DNA of 64,000 nt from Streptomyces sp. R21 (GTDB taxonomy: Bacteria > Actinomycetota > Actinomycetes > Streptomycetales > Streptomycetaceae): positions 8,225,001 through 8,289,000 of the forward strand of contig NZ_CP163435.1 of NCBI RefSeq assembly GCF_041051975.1, read 5' to 3'. A program made the translations under genes and the position numbers. Below are positions 53,817-62,818 of this stretch, in pieces. Position 1 is the stretch's first letter, and every line of letters begins with the position of its first letter. The notes under the pieces were generated by a model that saw nothing but the letters and a program-made list of their open reading frames with translations, had not been told where the DNA came from and ran no database searches.

Positions 53817-53867
53817 CTACGTAGAAGGGGCTTCCGTACGCGATGTACGGAAGCCCCTTCTACGTAG
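53817..53867. terminator. Perfect 23-bp hairpin between relA and the DUF349 gene
   Basis: 53817-53839 is the exact reverse complement of 53845-53867, with a 5-nt loop (GCGAT). It lies 52 nt after the relA stop and 33 nt after the stop of the convergent gene, so it can end both transcripts. Confidence 0.88.
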
Positions 53868-53900
53868 CGGCGGGAAAACCCGGCCGCTTCTTCGGCAGCC

Positions 53901-55130
53901 TCAGCCGCCGAACTCCTGCAGACCCTTCAGAGCCTGGTCCAGCAGCGCCTGGCGGCCGTCCAGCTCCTTCTGGAGCTTGTCGGCCTTCGAGGCGTTGCCC
54001 GCGGCACGGGCGGCCTCGATCTGGCCCTGGAGCTTGTCCACGGCGGCCTGGAGCTGACCGGTCAGACCCTCGGCACGCGCACGTGCCTCCGGGTTCGTCC
54101 GGCGCCACTCGGTCTCCTCGGACTCCTGGAGCGCCCGCTCCACGGCGTGCATCCGGCCCTCCACCTTCGGGCGGGCGTCGCGCGGCACGTGGCCGATGGC
54201 CTCCCAGCGCTCGTTGAGGGAGCGGAAGGCGGCACGGGCCGACTTCAGGTCCGTCACCGGGACGAGCTTCTCGGCCTCCTCGGCCAGCTCCTCCTTGAGC
54301 TTCAGGTTCTCCGTCTGCTCCGCGTCCCGCTCGGCGAAGACCGAACTGCGCGCCGCGAAGAACACGTCCTGGGCGCCGCGGAAGCGGTTCCACAGGTCGT
54401 CCTCGTGCTCGCGCTGGGCGCGGCCCGCGGCCTTCCACTCCGCCATCAGCTCGCGGTAGCGCGCCGCGGTCGGGCCCCAGTCGGCCGAGGCGGACAGCGA
54501 CTCGGCCTCCGCGACCAGCTTCTCCTTGGTCTTGCGGGCGTCCTCGCGCTGCGCGTCCAGCGACGCGAAGTGGGCCTTGCGGCGCTTGGAGAACGCCGAG
54601 CGGGCGTGCGAGAAGCGGTGCCACAGCTCGTCGTCCGACTTGCGGTCGAGCCGCGGCAGGCCCTTCCACGTGTCCACCAGCGCACGCAGCCGCTCACCGG
54701 CCGCCCGCCACTGGTCGGACTGCGCCAGCTCCTCCGCCTCGACGACCAGCGCCTCCTTGGCGTGCCGCGCCTCGTCGGACTGCTTGGCCCGCTGGACCTT
54801 GCGCTCCTCGCGGCGTGCGTCGACCGTCTCGACGAGCTTGTCCAGCCGTACCTTCAGCGCGTCCAGATCGCCGACCGCGTGGTGCGCGTCGACCTGTTCG
54901 CGAATGTGGTCGATGGCGGTCTGCGCGTCCTTCGCCGACAGGTCGGTGGTCTTCACTCGCTTCTCGAGGAGGCCGATCTCGACAACCAGGCCTTCGTACT
55001 TGCGCTCGAAGTAGGCCAGTGCCTCATCGGGCGATCCGGCCTGCCAGGAACCGACGACCTGCTCGCCGTCGGCCGTACGCACGTACACGGTCCCCGTCTC
55101 GTCGACGCGGCCCCACGGGTCGCTGCTCAC
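53901..55130 (-). CDS. DUF349 repeat protein
   Basis: A 409-aa, highly charged helical protein with three DUF349 repeats of about 70 aa. Each has a W...LRaL...W near its start and ELWHRF or DLWNRF later (residues about 165-230, 235-305; the third, from about 310, is degenerate). The C-terminal 70 residues are a coiled coil. GGAGGAGG precedes GTG 55130. DUF349 is of unknown function. Confidence 0.88.
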   Translation of the reverse strand: MSSDPWGRVDETGTVYVRTADGEQVVGSWQAGSPDEALAYFERKYEGLVVEIGLLEKRVKTTDLSAKDAQTAIDHIREQVDAHHAVGDLDALKVRLDKLVETVDARREERKVQRAKQSDEARHAKEALVVEAEELAQSDQWRAAGERLRALVDTWKGLPRLDRKSDDELWHRFSHARSAFSKRRKAHFASLDAQREDARKTKEKLVAEAESLSASADWGPTAARYRELMAEWKAAGRAQREHEDDLWNRFRGAQDVFFAARSSVFAERDAEQTENLKLKEELAEEAEKLVPVTDLKSARAAFRSLNERWEAIGHVPRDARPKVEGRMHAVERALQESEETEWRRTNPEARARAEGLTGQLQAAVDKLQGQIEAARAAGNASKADKLQKELDGRQALLDQALKGLQEFGG

Positions 55131-55265
55131 AGCGCCTCCTCCACATGATGCCTGCAAGGAGCCTCAGCGCCCCCGGGCATCGTCCACAGTTTCGTCACGG
55201 CCAACATAGGCGACCGGCGGGGCGGCTGTCCGCATCCCGCGCGACCGAAATTTCGCAGTTGGGGG

Positions 55266-56105
55266 TCAGGATTTCGTCACGGTTGCCTTGTTGATCACGA
55301 CCGTCGCGTTGGGCGCACCGTCGCCCTGGCCGGTGCTCTCGCCGGCCGTGGCGATCTTCTTCAGAACCTTCATGCCGGATTCGGAAATCGTCCCGAACGG
55401 TGTGTAGTCGGCAGGCAGTGGACTGTCCTGGAAGACCAGGAAGAACTGGCTGCCTCCGGTGTTGCGGCCCTTCTTCGTCTGCGGGTTGTACTGGTTGGCC
55501 ATCGCGACCGTGCCCGCCGGGTACGTCTTCCCCTTCAGGCGCTTGTCCTTGAGGTTCTCGTCCGGAATCGTGTAGCCGGGGCCGCCCATGCCGGTGCCCT
55601 GCGGGTCTCCGCACTGGAGCACGTAGATGCCCGTGGTGGTGAGCCGGTGGCACTTGGTGTGGTCCAGGTAGCCCTTGTTCACGAGGAAGTCGAACGAGTT
55701 CACCGTGTGCGGGGTCTTCGACGCGTCCATGGCGATGTCTATCGCGCCGCAGGTCGTCTGCAGCGCCATCGTGTACTTCGCCGACTTGTCGACGGTGATC
55801 GCCGGTTCCTTCTTGTACGTCAGCTTCTCCACCGAGCCCGCGGCGGCCTTCTTGCACGGGTCCGGCGCCTTGGTGGGCGCGCTGGCGCTCGGGCTGACCT
55901 GCGCGCCCGCGTTGGCCTTCTTGCCGTCGTCCTTGAAGACGCCGGTCGCGTACGACACGACACTGCCCACCACGACGACACCGACGACCGACGCGGCCAC
56001 CGAATTGCGCATCCGCGTCTTGCGCCGCGCGGCCGTACGCCGCTGCTGCTGCCGCAAGAACTTCTCCCGGGCGAGCTGACGCCGCCGCTGCTCCTGGCTG
56101 ACCAC
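55266..56105 (-). CDS. Membrane-anchored cyclophilin-type peptidyl-prolyl isomerase
   Basis: A 279-aa protein: an Arg/Gln-rich cytoplasmic N-terminus, one helix (VAASVVGVVVVGSVVSYATG), a Ser/Ala/Pro linker, then an extracytoplasmic cyclophilin domain (TVNSFDFLVNKGYLDHTKCH, GGPGYTIPDE, GTVAMANQYNP, GGSQFFLVFQD, FGTISESGMKVL). It should assist folding of exported proteins. GTG 56105 is used because AGGAG lies 8 nt upstream; ATG 56120 is an alternative. A cyclophilin follows relA in mycobacteria too. Confidence 0.93.
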   Translation of the reverse strand: MVSQEQRRRQLAREKFLRQQQRRTAARRKTRMRNSVAASVVGVVVVGSVVSYATGVFKDDGKKANAGAQVSPSASAPTKAPDPCKKAAAGSVEKLTYKKEPAITVDKSAKYTMALQTTCGAIDIAMDASKTPHTVNSFDFLVNKGYLDHTKCHRLTTTGIYVLQCGDPQGTGMGGPGYTIPDENLKDKRLKGKTYPAGTVAMANQYNPQTKKGRNTGGSQFFLVFQDSPLPADYTPFGTISESGMKVLKKIATAGESTGQGDGAPNATVVINKATVTKS

Positions 56106-56294
56106 GGGTTTTCTCCTCATGCGTCTCGTACGTCAAGTGGGACGCGTGCGTCTTGTGAGCCGACCGCCTGCGTGTGCCCCGTACCGTATATGGGTTCGCT
56201 GAGGAATCGGGAGCGCCGGTAGGCTCTGACCACTGGCGCAGTCATCTTGAAGCCATCCGTAAGCCATCCCGTATCGACACAACGAAGGACGATC

Positions 56295-57002
56295 GTGCTC
56301 ATTGCCGGGTTCCCCGCAGGGGCCTGGGGGACCAACTGTTACCTGGTCGCCCCCGCCGCGGGTGAGGAGTGCGTGATCATCGACCCGGGCCACGAGGCCA
56401 CCCAGGGAGTCGAGGAAGCGCTCGCGAAGCATCGGCTCAAGCCCGTCGCGGTCATCCTCACGCACGGCCACCTCGACCATGTCGCCTCGGTCGTCCCGGT
56501 GTGCGGCGCGCACGACGTGCCGGCCTGGATCCACCCCGAGGACCGGTACATGATGAGCGACCCGGAGAAGGCGCTCGGCCGCTCGATCGGGATGCCGCTG
56601 ATGGGCGAGCTGACCGTGGGGGAGCCGGACGACGTGAAGGAGCTGACCGACGGCGCCGGGCTGAAGCTCGCGGGCCTCGACTTCTCCGTCGCGCACGCGC
56701 CCGGCCATACCAAGGGGTCGGTGACGTTCCGGATGCCCGAGACGACCGACATCCCGTCGGTCTTCTTCTCGGGAGATCTGCTCTTCGCCGGCTCCATCGG
56801 ACGCACCGATCTGCCCGGCGGCTCCCACGCCGAGATCCTCGACTCGCTGGCCCGTGTGTGCCTGCCGCTCGACGACTCGACCGTGGTGCTGTCCGGCCAC
56901 GGCCCCCAGACGACCATCGGCCAGGAGCGCGCCACCAACCCGTATCTGCGGCAGGTGGCATCCGGCCTCGGGAGCGCGGACGCTCCCCGACGAGGAATGT
57001 GA
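56295..57002 (+). CDS. Metallo-beta-lactamase fold hydrolase (glyoxalase II-like)
   Basis: A 235-aa MBL-fold enzyme. The metal ligands sit in THGHLDH (about residue 56), GHTKGSV and SGDLLF, and GHGPQTTIGQE near the C-terminus, a pattern shared with hydroxyacylglutathione hydrolases. GTG 56295 has GAAGGA 6 nt upstream; the in-frame ATG at 56247 lacks one. It is divergent from the cyclophilin gene. The thiol-ester substrate is inferred; in an actinomycete it would involve mycothiol. Confidence 0.9.
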   Translation: MLIAGFPAGAWGTNCYLVAPAAGEECVIIDPGHEATQGVEEALAKHRLKPVAVILTHGHLDHVASVVPVCGAHDVPAWIHPEDRYMMSDPEKALGRSIGMPLMGELTVGEPDDVKELTDGAGLKLAGLDFSVAHAPGHTKGSVTFRMPETTDIPSVFFSGDLLFAGSIGRTDLPGGSHAEILDSLARVCLPLDDSTVVLSGHGPQTTIGQERATNPYLRQVASGLGSADAPRRGM

Positions 57003-57013
57003 CGAGACTTTCC

Positions 57014-58276
57014 GTGAGTACCTTCCAGGCCCCCAAGGGCACGTACGACCTTCTGCCGCCCGATTCCGCGAAGTACCTCGCCGTGCGCGAGGCCATCGCG
57101 GCGCCGCTGCGCAACTCCGGCTACGGCTACGTCGAGACGCCCGGCTTCGAGAACGTCGAGCTGTTCGCGCGCGGCGTCGGTGAGTCCACCGACATCGTGA
57201 CCAAGGAGATGTACGCCTTCGAGACCAAGGGCGGCGACCAGCTGGCGCTGCGCCCCGAAGGCACGGCTTCCGTGCTGCGCGCCGCGCTGGAGGCCAACCT
57301 GCACAAGGCGGGCAACCTCCCCGTCAAGCTCTGGTACTCGGGCTCGTACTACCGCTACGAGCGCCCCCAGAAGGGCCGCTACAGGCACTTCTCCCAGGTG
57401 GGCGCCGAGGCGATCGGCGCCGAGGACCCGGCGCTGGACGCCGAGTTGATCATCCTGGCCGACCAGGCGTACCGGTCCCTGGGGCTGCGCAGCTTCCGCA
57501 TCCTGCTGAACTCCCTCGGCGACAAGGAGTGCCGTCCCGTCTACCGGGCCGCTCTGCAGGACTTCCTGCGGGGCCTCGACCTGGACGAGGACACTCTCCG
57601 CCGCGCCGACATCAACCCGCTGCGGGTCCTCGACGACAAGCGCGACAGTGTCCAGAAGCAGCTGGTCGGTGCGCCGCTGCTGCGTGACTACCTGTGCGAC
57701 GCGTGCAAGGCGTACCACGAGGAGGTGCGCGACCTGATCACGGCGGCGGGCGTCTCCTTCGAGGACGACCCCAAGCTGGTCCGCGGCCTCGACTACTACA
57801 CCCGTACGACCTTCGAGTTCGTCCACGACGGTCTGGGCTCCCAGTCCGCGGTGGGCGGCGGCGGCCGCTACGACGGCCTGTCCGAGATGATCGGCGGCCC
57901 CGCCCTGCCGTCCGTCGGCTGGGCCCTCGGCGTCGACCGCACGGTCCTCGCCCTGGAGGCGGAGGGCGTCGAACTCGAACTCCCGGCCGCCACCAGCGTG
58001 TTCGCGGTCCCGCTGGGCGAGGAGGCCCGGCGCGTCCTCTTCGGCGTCGTCACCGAGCTCCGCAAGGCGGGCGTCGCGGCGGACTTCTCGTACGGCGGGA
58101 AGGGACTCAAGGGTGCCATGAAGAACGCCAACCGCTCCGGCGCCCGCTACACCCTCGTCGCCGGCGAACGCGACCTCGCCGAAGGCATGGTCCAGCTGAA
58201 GGACATGGAGTCGGGCGAGCAGACGGCTGTGGCGGTGACCACGGTGGTGGACGAGCTGCGCTCGAAGCTGGCCTGA
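57014..58276 (+). CDS. hisS: Histidyl-tRNA synthetase
   Basis: A 420-aa class II synthetase. Motif 1 is near FENVELFARGVGESTD, motif 2 YRYERPQKGRYRHFSQVGAE, histidine-binding GLDYYTRTTFEF, and motif 3 GGGRYDGLSEMIGG with WALGVDRTVLAL; the anticodon-binding domain is at 325-420. GTG 57014 (MSTFQAPKG) matches the S. coelicolor start as recalled; GTG 56999, which overlaps the upstream stop, is possible. A palindromic repeat follows the stop. Confidence 0.96.
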   Translation: MSTFQAPKGTYDLLPPDSAKYLAVREAIAAPLRNSGYGYVETPGFENVELFARGVGESTDIVTKEMYAFETKGGDQLALRPEGTASVLRAALEANLHKAGNLPVKLWYSGSYYRYERPQKGRYRHFSQVGAEAIGAEDPALDAELIILADQAYRSLGLRSFRILLNSLGDKECRPVYRAALQDFLRGLDLDEDTLRRADINPLRVLDDKRDSVQKQLVGAPLLRDYLCDACKAYHEEVRDLITAAGVSFEDDPKLVRGLDYYTRTTFEFVHDGLGSQSAVGGGGRYDGLSEMIGGPALPSVGWALGVDRTVLALEAEGVELELPAATSVFAVPLGEEARRVLFGVVTELRKAGVAADFSYGGKGLKGAMKNANRSGARYTLVAGERDLAEGMVQLKDMESGEQTAVAVTTVVDELRSKLA

Positions 58277-58292
58277 GACTGGTTCCCTGTGC

Positions 58293-58381
58293 TCCTCAAA
58301 CGCCGGACGGGCTATCCAGCCCGTCCGGCGTTTGAGGACGAGGCCGTTCAGGCCGAAAGGGGGGCTGGGGGCGCAGCCCCC
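58293..58381. repeat. Interspersed Streptomyces palindromic repeat
   Basis: 58293-58313 and 58318-58338 form a perfect 21-bp hairpin with loop ATCC, and a second hairpin GGGGGCTG/CAGCCCCC lies at 58360-58381. The combination of a CAAACGCCGGACGGGC arm, GAGGCCGTTCAGGCCGAAAG and the GC-rich second hairpin is a sequence I recognise as scattered through Streptomyces chromosomes between convergent genes. It probably acts as a terminator for hisS and the response-regulator gene. Confidence 0.8.
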
Positions 58382-58421
58382 AGGTACGGGACGGGTAGGG
58401 GCGGAGGGGGCGAAATACCTC

Positions 58422-59045
58422 TTACTCCAGCAACCCGAAGCGCATCGCACTGGTCACCGCAGCCGTCCGGTCATCCACCCCCAACTTCCCGAAGGCCCGC
58501 AGCAGATGGGTCTTCACCGTCGACTCCCCGATGAACAGTCGCCGCCCGATCTCGGCATTGGTGCACCCCTCCGCCACCAGCCGAAGCACAGCGGTCTCCC
58601 GCGACGACAGCCGTGGCCGCTCCGGCCGCGCCCGCAGCTGGTCGACGAGCCGTGCCGCGACGGACGGCGCCAGCACGGTCTCGCCCCGCGCAGCGGCCCG
58701 TACCGCCTCCGCCAGCTCACCCCGCGGCAGATCCTTCAGCAGATACCCCGCCGCGCCCGCCTCGACGGCCCGCAGGATGTCCCGGTCGGTCTCATAGGTC
58801 GTCAGCACGATGATCCGGCAGGGCAGCCCCGCCTCGGTCATCCGCACGATCGCGTCGACGCCTCCGCCGCCCGGCATCCGCAGATCCATGAGCACGATGT
58901 CGGGCCGCAGCTCCGCGGCCAGCGCCTCCGCCTGGGGCCCACTGGACGCGTCGGCGACCACGTCGAGGTCGGGCTCCGCGCTCAGCATGGCGCGCAGCCC
59001 TTCGCGTACGACGGGATGGTCGTCGGCGAGGACGATGCGGATCAC
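58422..59045 (-). CDS. NarL/LuxR-family response regulator
   Basis: A 207-aa DNA-binding regulator. The receiver domain (1-120) has the acidic pocket DDH near the start, the phosphorylation Asp in IVLMDLRMP (about 53) and the Lys in YLLKDLPRG; the C-terminal LuxR helix-turn-helix spans ALVRLVAEGCTNAEIGRRLF-like residues about 145-200. It overlaps the kinase gene by 4 nt and should control the linked ABC operon. Confidence 0.95.
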   Translation of the reverse strand: MIRIVLADDHPVVREGLRAMLSAEPDLDVVADASSGPQAEALAAELRPDIVLMDLRMPGGGGVDAIVRMTEAGLPCRIIVLTTYETDRDILRAVEAGAAGYLLKDLPRGELAEAVRAAARGETVLAPSVAARLVDQLRARPERPRLSSRETAVLRLVAEGCTNAEIGRRLFIGESTVKTHLLRAFGKLGVDDRTAAVTSAMRFGLLE

Positions 59046-60277
59046 AGGGGGCTCCTCACGGGCGGTACGGGTGAAGCGGTTGATACGGGCGGCACCGGTG
59101 GCACGGGAAGCGACACGGTGACGGTCGTGCCGTCGCCGGGTGTGCTGCGCACCTCGGCCTTACCGCCCACCTCCAGGGCGCGGGCACGCAGCCCCGCCAG
59201 GCCGTAGCCGCCGACCGGCGCGGCGGGGTCGAAGCCGCAGCCGTCGTCCCGTACGGACACGGTGAGGGCCGCTTCGCCGTACGCCACGGCGATGCTGACG
59301 ACGGCCGAACTCCCCGCGTGCTTACGCGTGTTGGCCAGCGCCTCCTGGCAGGAGCGCAGCGCCACCACCTCAGGCCCGGCGGGCAGCGCACGCACCGGAC
59401 CGGTCACCTCGACCGCGGCGCCGTGCCGGGCGGCGAGCCGGCGCAGGGCGTCGGGCAGCGAGGCGCCGTCCAGGTCGGCGGGCGCTGCGCCGGCCACCAG
59501 GGCGCGCGCCTCGGCGAGGTTCTGCCGGGCCGTGTCCGTCATCAGCGCGAGGTGACGGCGGGCCTGCGGCACGTCATGGTCGAGCTCGGCCTCGACGGCC
59601 TGCACGAGCATCAGCACGCTGGTGAACCCCTGTGCGAGCGTGTCGTGGATCTCCCGGGAGAACCGTTCGCGCTCGGCCAGCGCGCCGTGCGCCGCGGAAA
59701 GCTGGGAGACCTCGTGGCGGCTGGCGTCCAGTTCGGCGATGAGCTGGGCTCGTTCCTGGCTCTGCTCGATGATGCGGATGACCCAGCTGCCGAGGGCCAT
59801 CGAGAACACCAGGCTGACCACGGCGAACAGACCGTTGAAGAACACGGTCCCCTCGCCGGGCCGCCACAGCAGCGCCCAGCCCACCACGGGCGCGAGGTTG
59901 AGGACGGTCACGACCACCAGTGCCCAGCGGATGCGCAGGGTCATGAAGCACTGGGGGACGAGTGCGAACGCCATCAGCCGGGTCTCACCGACCAGGACCG
60001 CCGAGGGCAGGAACAGCGCCATCGCCCCGACGAGATAGCCGAGGGCCCGCCGTTCGTCGGGCGGATCGCCCCGAAGGACGGGGCGCCCCACCCATACGTA
60101 CAAGGGGATGAGCGGGACGAGCAGCGCGGCCGCGACGAAGCGGACGGTCCGGTCGGGGTCTCCCGGGCCGAGCACGGACACCGTGGTGGCCGCCCAGGTC
60201 AGCGCGAAGTACGTGTCCCAGAGCCGGAACGAGCGGTCCCAGGTGTACGCGCCGCGCGCCGCGGCCGGACCGTTCAT
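59042..60277 (-). CDS. NarL-type sensor histidine kinase
   Basis: A 411-aa membrane histidine kinase. Five or six hydrophobic helices fill residues 20-165, then a dimerisation domain with the phosphoacceptor His in REIHDTLAQGFTSVL, and an HATPase domain with N-box-like QEALANTRKHA and VRDDGCGFDP, GYGLAGLRARALE. No periplasmic sensor domain is evident, so it probably senses something in or at the membrane, as many drug-responsive actinomycete kinases do. ATG 60277 overlaps the permease stop. Confidence 0.94.
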   Translation of the reverse strand: MNGPAAARGAYTWDRSFRLWDTYFALTWAATTVSVLGPGDPDRTVRFVAAALLVPLIPLYVWVGRPVLRGDPPDERRALGYLVGAMALFLPSAVLVGETRLMAFALVPQCFMTLRIRWALVVVTVLNLAPVVGWALLWRPGEGTVFFNGLFAVVSLVFSMALGSWVIRIIEQSQERAQLIAELDASRHEVSQLSAAHGALAERERFSREIHDTLAQGFTSVLMLVQAVEAELDHDVPQARRHLALMTDTARQNLAEARALVAGAAPADLDGASLPDALRRLAARHGAAVEVTGPVRALPAGPEVVALRSCQEALANTRKHAGSSAVVSIAVAYGEAALTVSVRDDGCGFDPAAPVGGYGLAGLRARALEVGGKAEVRSTPGDGTTVTVSLPVPPVPPVSTASPVPPVRSPL

Positions 60278-61119
60278 CCGTCGCGTCGGTTCTTCCAGCG
60301 GAAGGTCAACAGGCACAGCAGCAATCCTCCGACGCACCACGCCCCGAGCACCAGGGCGATCCGCCCGAACTCCCAGGTGCCCGTCTGCTCCAGGATCTGC
60401 GCCGAGTCGGGCAGGAATACGCCCCGCAACCCCTGGCACATCCACTTCAGCGGGAACAGCGCACCGATGTTCAGCATCCAGTCCGGGATCGTGTCGATCG
60501 CGATGTACACCCCGGAGATGAACTGGAGGACCAGGAAGGGCAGCACGACCACGGAGCTGGCGCTGCGGCCGGACTTCGGCACCGAGCTGATCGCGATGCC
60601 GAGCAGGGCGCACGCGGTCAGGCCGAGGACGAAGATCCAGCCGAAGTCGAACCACTTCCCGGCGTCCGAGGGCAGGTCCACGTCGTAGAGCGTCGTGCCG
60701 ACGACGAGCAGGACGACCGTCTCCATGAGGCCGGTCACCAGCACGAGCCAGATCTTGCCGAGGAAGTACGCGGCCGGCGGCATCGGGGTGCCGCGCAGCC
60801 GGCGCAGCGCCTTCTCGTCCCGCTCGATCGCGATCGAGATGCCGAGGGACTGGAAGCTGGTGGACATGATTCCGGCGGCCATCATCGCCGGGACGTACAG
60901 CTGGGAGGCGGTGATGCCCGCTCCCCGTACGTCGTCGCTGAAGATCGACGCGAAGAGGAAGAGGAAGACGATCGGGAAGGCGAAGGTGAAGACCACCTGG
61001 TCGCGCTGGCGGAAGAACTGCTTGATCTCCAGGGCGCCCCGTTGCAGGCCGAGCCCCCAGGCCCCCGGGAGCCGCCCGGCCGCCGCCTTGTTCCGGGTGC
61101 CTACGTCGGTGACGGTCAT
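60274..61119 (-). CDS. ABC-2 type exporter permease
   Basis: A 281-aa membrane protein with six predicted helices, beginning with FFRQRDQVVFTFAFPIVFLF and including the ABC-2 signature region around LRRLRGTPMPPAAYFLGK. It forms the channel for the ATPase encoded upstream. ATG 61119 overlaps the ATPase stop (ATGA). Confidence 0.94.
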   Translation of the reverse strand: MTVTDVGTRNKAAAGRLPGAWGLGLQRGALEIKQFFRQRDQVVFTFAFPIVFLFLFASIFSDDVRGAGITASQLYVPAMMAAGIMSTSFQSLGISIAIERDEKALRRLRGTPMPPAAYFLGKIWLVLVTGLMETVVLLVVGTTLYDVDLPSDAGKWFDFGWIFVLGLTACALLGIAISSVPKSGRSASSVVVLPFLVLQFISGVYIAIDTIPDWMLNIGALFPLKWMCQGLRGVFLPDSAQILEQTGTWEFGRIALVLGAWCVGGLLLCLLTFRWKNRRDG

Positions 61120-61982
61120 CGCGCGTCCTCCAGTCCGGTCAGCCTCAGATAGACGTCCTCCAAGGTGGGGCGGCTCACGCGCAGCCCAGGGATCTCGCCG
61201 TCGAAGCGGCGGGTCAGCTCCGCGACGGTGCGCGTGGGCGTGGCCGTGCGCTCGTTGCGCGGGGTGCCGTCGGCCTCCGTCCACTCGACGGTGGCCTCGG
61301 TGCCGTAGCGGTCCCGCAGCGCGGCGGGCTCGCCCTCGGCGACGACGCGTCCGCGCGCGATGACGGCGAGGCGGTCGGCGAGGGCCTCGGCCTCCTCCAG
61401 GTAGTGCGTCGTCAGGACGATGGTCGTGCCCTCGCCGGCGAGCTTGCGGATCAGCTCCCAGAACTGCCGCCGGGCCGCCGGGTCGAAGCCGGTCGTCGGC
61501 TCGTCCAGGAGCAGCAGGTCCGGGTCGCCGATCACGCCGAGCGCCACGTCCAGGCGCCTGCGCTGCCCGCCCGAGAGCGCCTTGATCCGGCTGCCCGCCT
61601 TCTCCTCCAGGCCGACGAGTCCGATCACCTCGTCGGGCACCCGGGGTTTCGGGTAATAACGGGCGAAATGCCGCACGGTCTCGCGGACCGTCAACTCCGC
61701 GGGCGCGGATTCGTCCTGCCAGACGATGCCTACGCGCGAGCGCCACGCGCGCGTGCCCGTCGCCGGGTCGCAGCCGAGCACCGAGACCTCGCCCGCGTCC
61801 CGGCTCCGGTTGCCCTGGAGGATCTCCACCGTGGTGCTCTTCCCGGCGCCATTGGGTCCGAGCAGGCCGAACACCTCGCCCTGCCGTATGCCGAGATCGA
61901 TGCCGTCGACGGCGGTCACGTCCCCGTACTGCTTGCGCAGCCCCCGCACGTCCACCGCCAATGCGTTCGCGTCTGCTGTCAT
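61116..61982 (-). CDS. ABC exporter ATPase (DrrA/NatA-like)
   Basis: A 288-aa ATPase: Walker A LGPNGAGKST, Q-loop VWQDESAP, signature LSGGQRRRLDVAL, Walker B LLLLDEPTTGFD, switch His in LTTHYLEEAE, and the C-terminal extension typical of drug and lipid exporters. ATG 61982 opens a four-gene operon (ATPase, permease, kinase, regulator) with 4-nt overlaps throughout. The exported substrate is unknown. Confidence 0.95.
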   Translation of the reverse strand: MTADANALAVDVRGLRKQYGDVTAVDGIDLGIRQGEVFGLLGPNGAGKSTTVEILQGNRSRDAGEVSVLGCDPATGTRAWRSRVGIVWQDESAPAELTVRETVRHFARYYPKPRVPDEVIGLVGLEEKAGSRIKALSGGQRRRLDVALGVIGDPDLLLLDEPTTGFDPAARRQFWELIRKLAGEGTTIVLTTHYLEEAEALADRLAVIARGRVVAEGEPAALRDRYGTEATVEWTEADGTPRNERTATPTRTVAELTRRFDGEIPGLRVSRPTLEDVYLRLTGLEDAR

Positions 61983-62038
61983 GGCGAACAGACTGCCGCC
62001 GAACCGAACCTTCCGGGACGACCGTGCGTACCTCCTTA

Positions 62039-62058
62039 TGTCCATCGAACGGTGGACA
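62039..62058. promoter_or_regulatory. Inverted repeat between the exporter operon and the VKOR gene
   Basis: TGTCCA (62039-62044) and TGGACA (62053-62058) around an 8-nt centre. TGGACA could also serve as a -35 for CACAAT at 62074 (15-nt spacer) toward the VKOR gene. It is a candidate site for the operon's own response regulator. Confidence 0.4.
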
Positions 62059-62120
62059 CACGAGTACGTGCGGCACAATGACCGTGCCCGCAGGCCCCTT
62101 CGACACAACGGAACGGCGTG

Positions 62121-62759
62121 ATGAGCAAGACGACAGTCAAGGCAGGCGTCTCCACCGGTCCGGGGCCGGCCGACGGTCCCCGGACGGTGGGCGGCAGCCG
62201 CGCCTTCGCCCTGCTGCTGGTGATCACCGGCGCGGCCGGACTCCTGGCCGCCTGGGTCATCACGATCGACAAGTTCAAGCTGCTGGAGAACCCGGACTTC
62301 GTGCCGGGCTGCAGCCTGAACCCGGTCGTCTCCTGCGGCAACATCATGAAGAGCGACCAGGCCTCGGCCTTCGGGTTCCCCAACCCCATGCTGGGCCTCG
62401 TCGCCTACGGCATCGTCATCTGCGTCGGCGTGAGCCTGCTCGCCCGGGCCACCTTCCCGCGCTGGTACTGGCTGACCTTCAACGCGGGCACGCTCTTCGG
62501 CGTCGGATTCTGCACCTGGCTGCAGTTCCAGTCGCTGTACCGGATCAACTCGCTCTGCCTGTGGTGCTCCCTGGCCTGGGTCGCGACGATCATCATGTTC
62601 TGGTATGTCACGTCGTTCAACGTGCGCAACAACTTCCTGCCCGCGCCCCGCTGGCTCAAGACCTTCCTCGGCGAGTTCACCTGGGTGCTGCCCGCGATGC
62701 ACATCGGCATCATCGGCATGCTGATCCTGACTCGCTGGTGGGACTTCTGGACCAGCTGA
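62121..62759 (+). CDS. Vitamin K epoxide reductase (VKOR) family protein
   Basis: A 212-aa membrane protein with four or five helices. The loop cysteines are in GCSLNPVVSCGN and the active-site CLWC lies in LCLWCSLAW, the VKOR signature. Bacterial VKOR reoxidises DsbA-like proteins with quinone, so it drives disulfide formation outside the cell. No thioredoxin domain is fused. ATG 62121 or the adjacent GTG 62118 is the start. The gene is divergent from the exporter operon. Confidence 0.93.
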   Translation: MSKTTVKAGVSTGPGPADGPRTVGGSRAFALLLVITGAAGLLAAWVITIDKFKLLENPDFVPGCSLNPVVSCGNIMKSDQASAFGFPNPMLGLVAYGIVICVGVSLLARATFPRWYWLTFNAGTLFGVGFCTWLQFQSLYRINSLCLWCSLAWVATIIMFWYVTSFNVRNNFLPAPRWLKTFLGEFTWVLPAMHIGIIGMLILTRWWDFWTS

Positions 62760-62818
62760 GCCCCGCGGATCTCCCGGGCCGGACGGCGTTGTCAGTGGCG
62801 TGACATAGGGTTTTGTGC

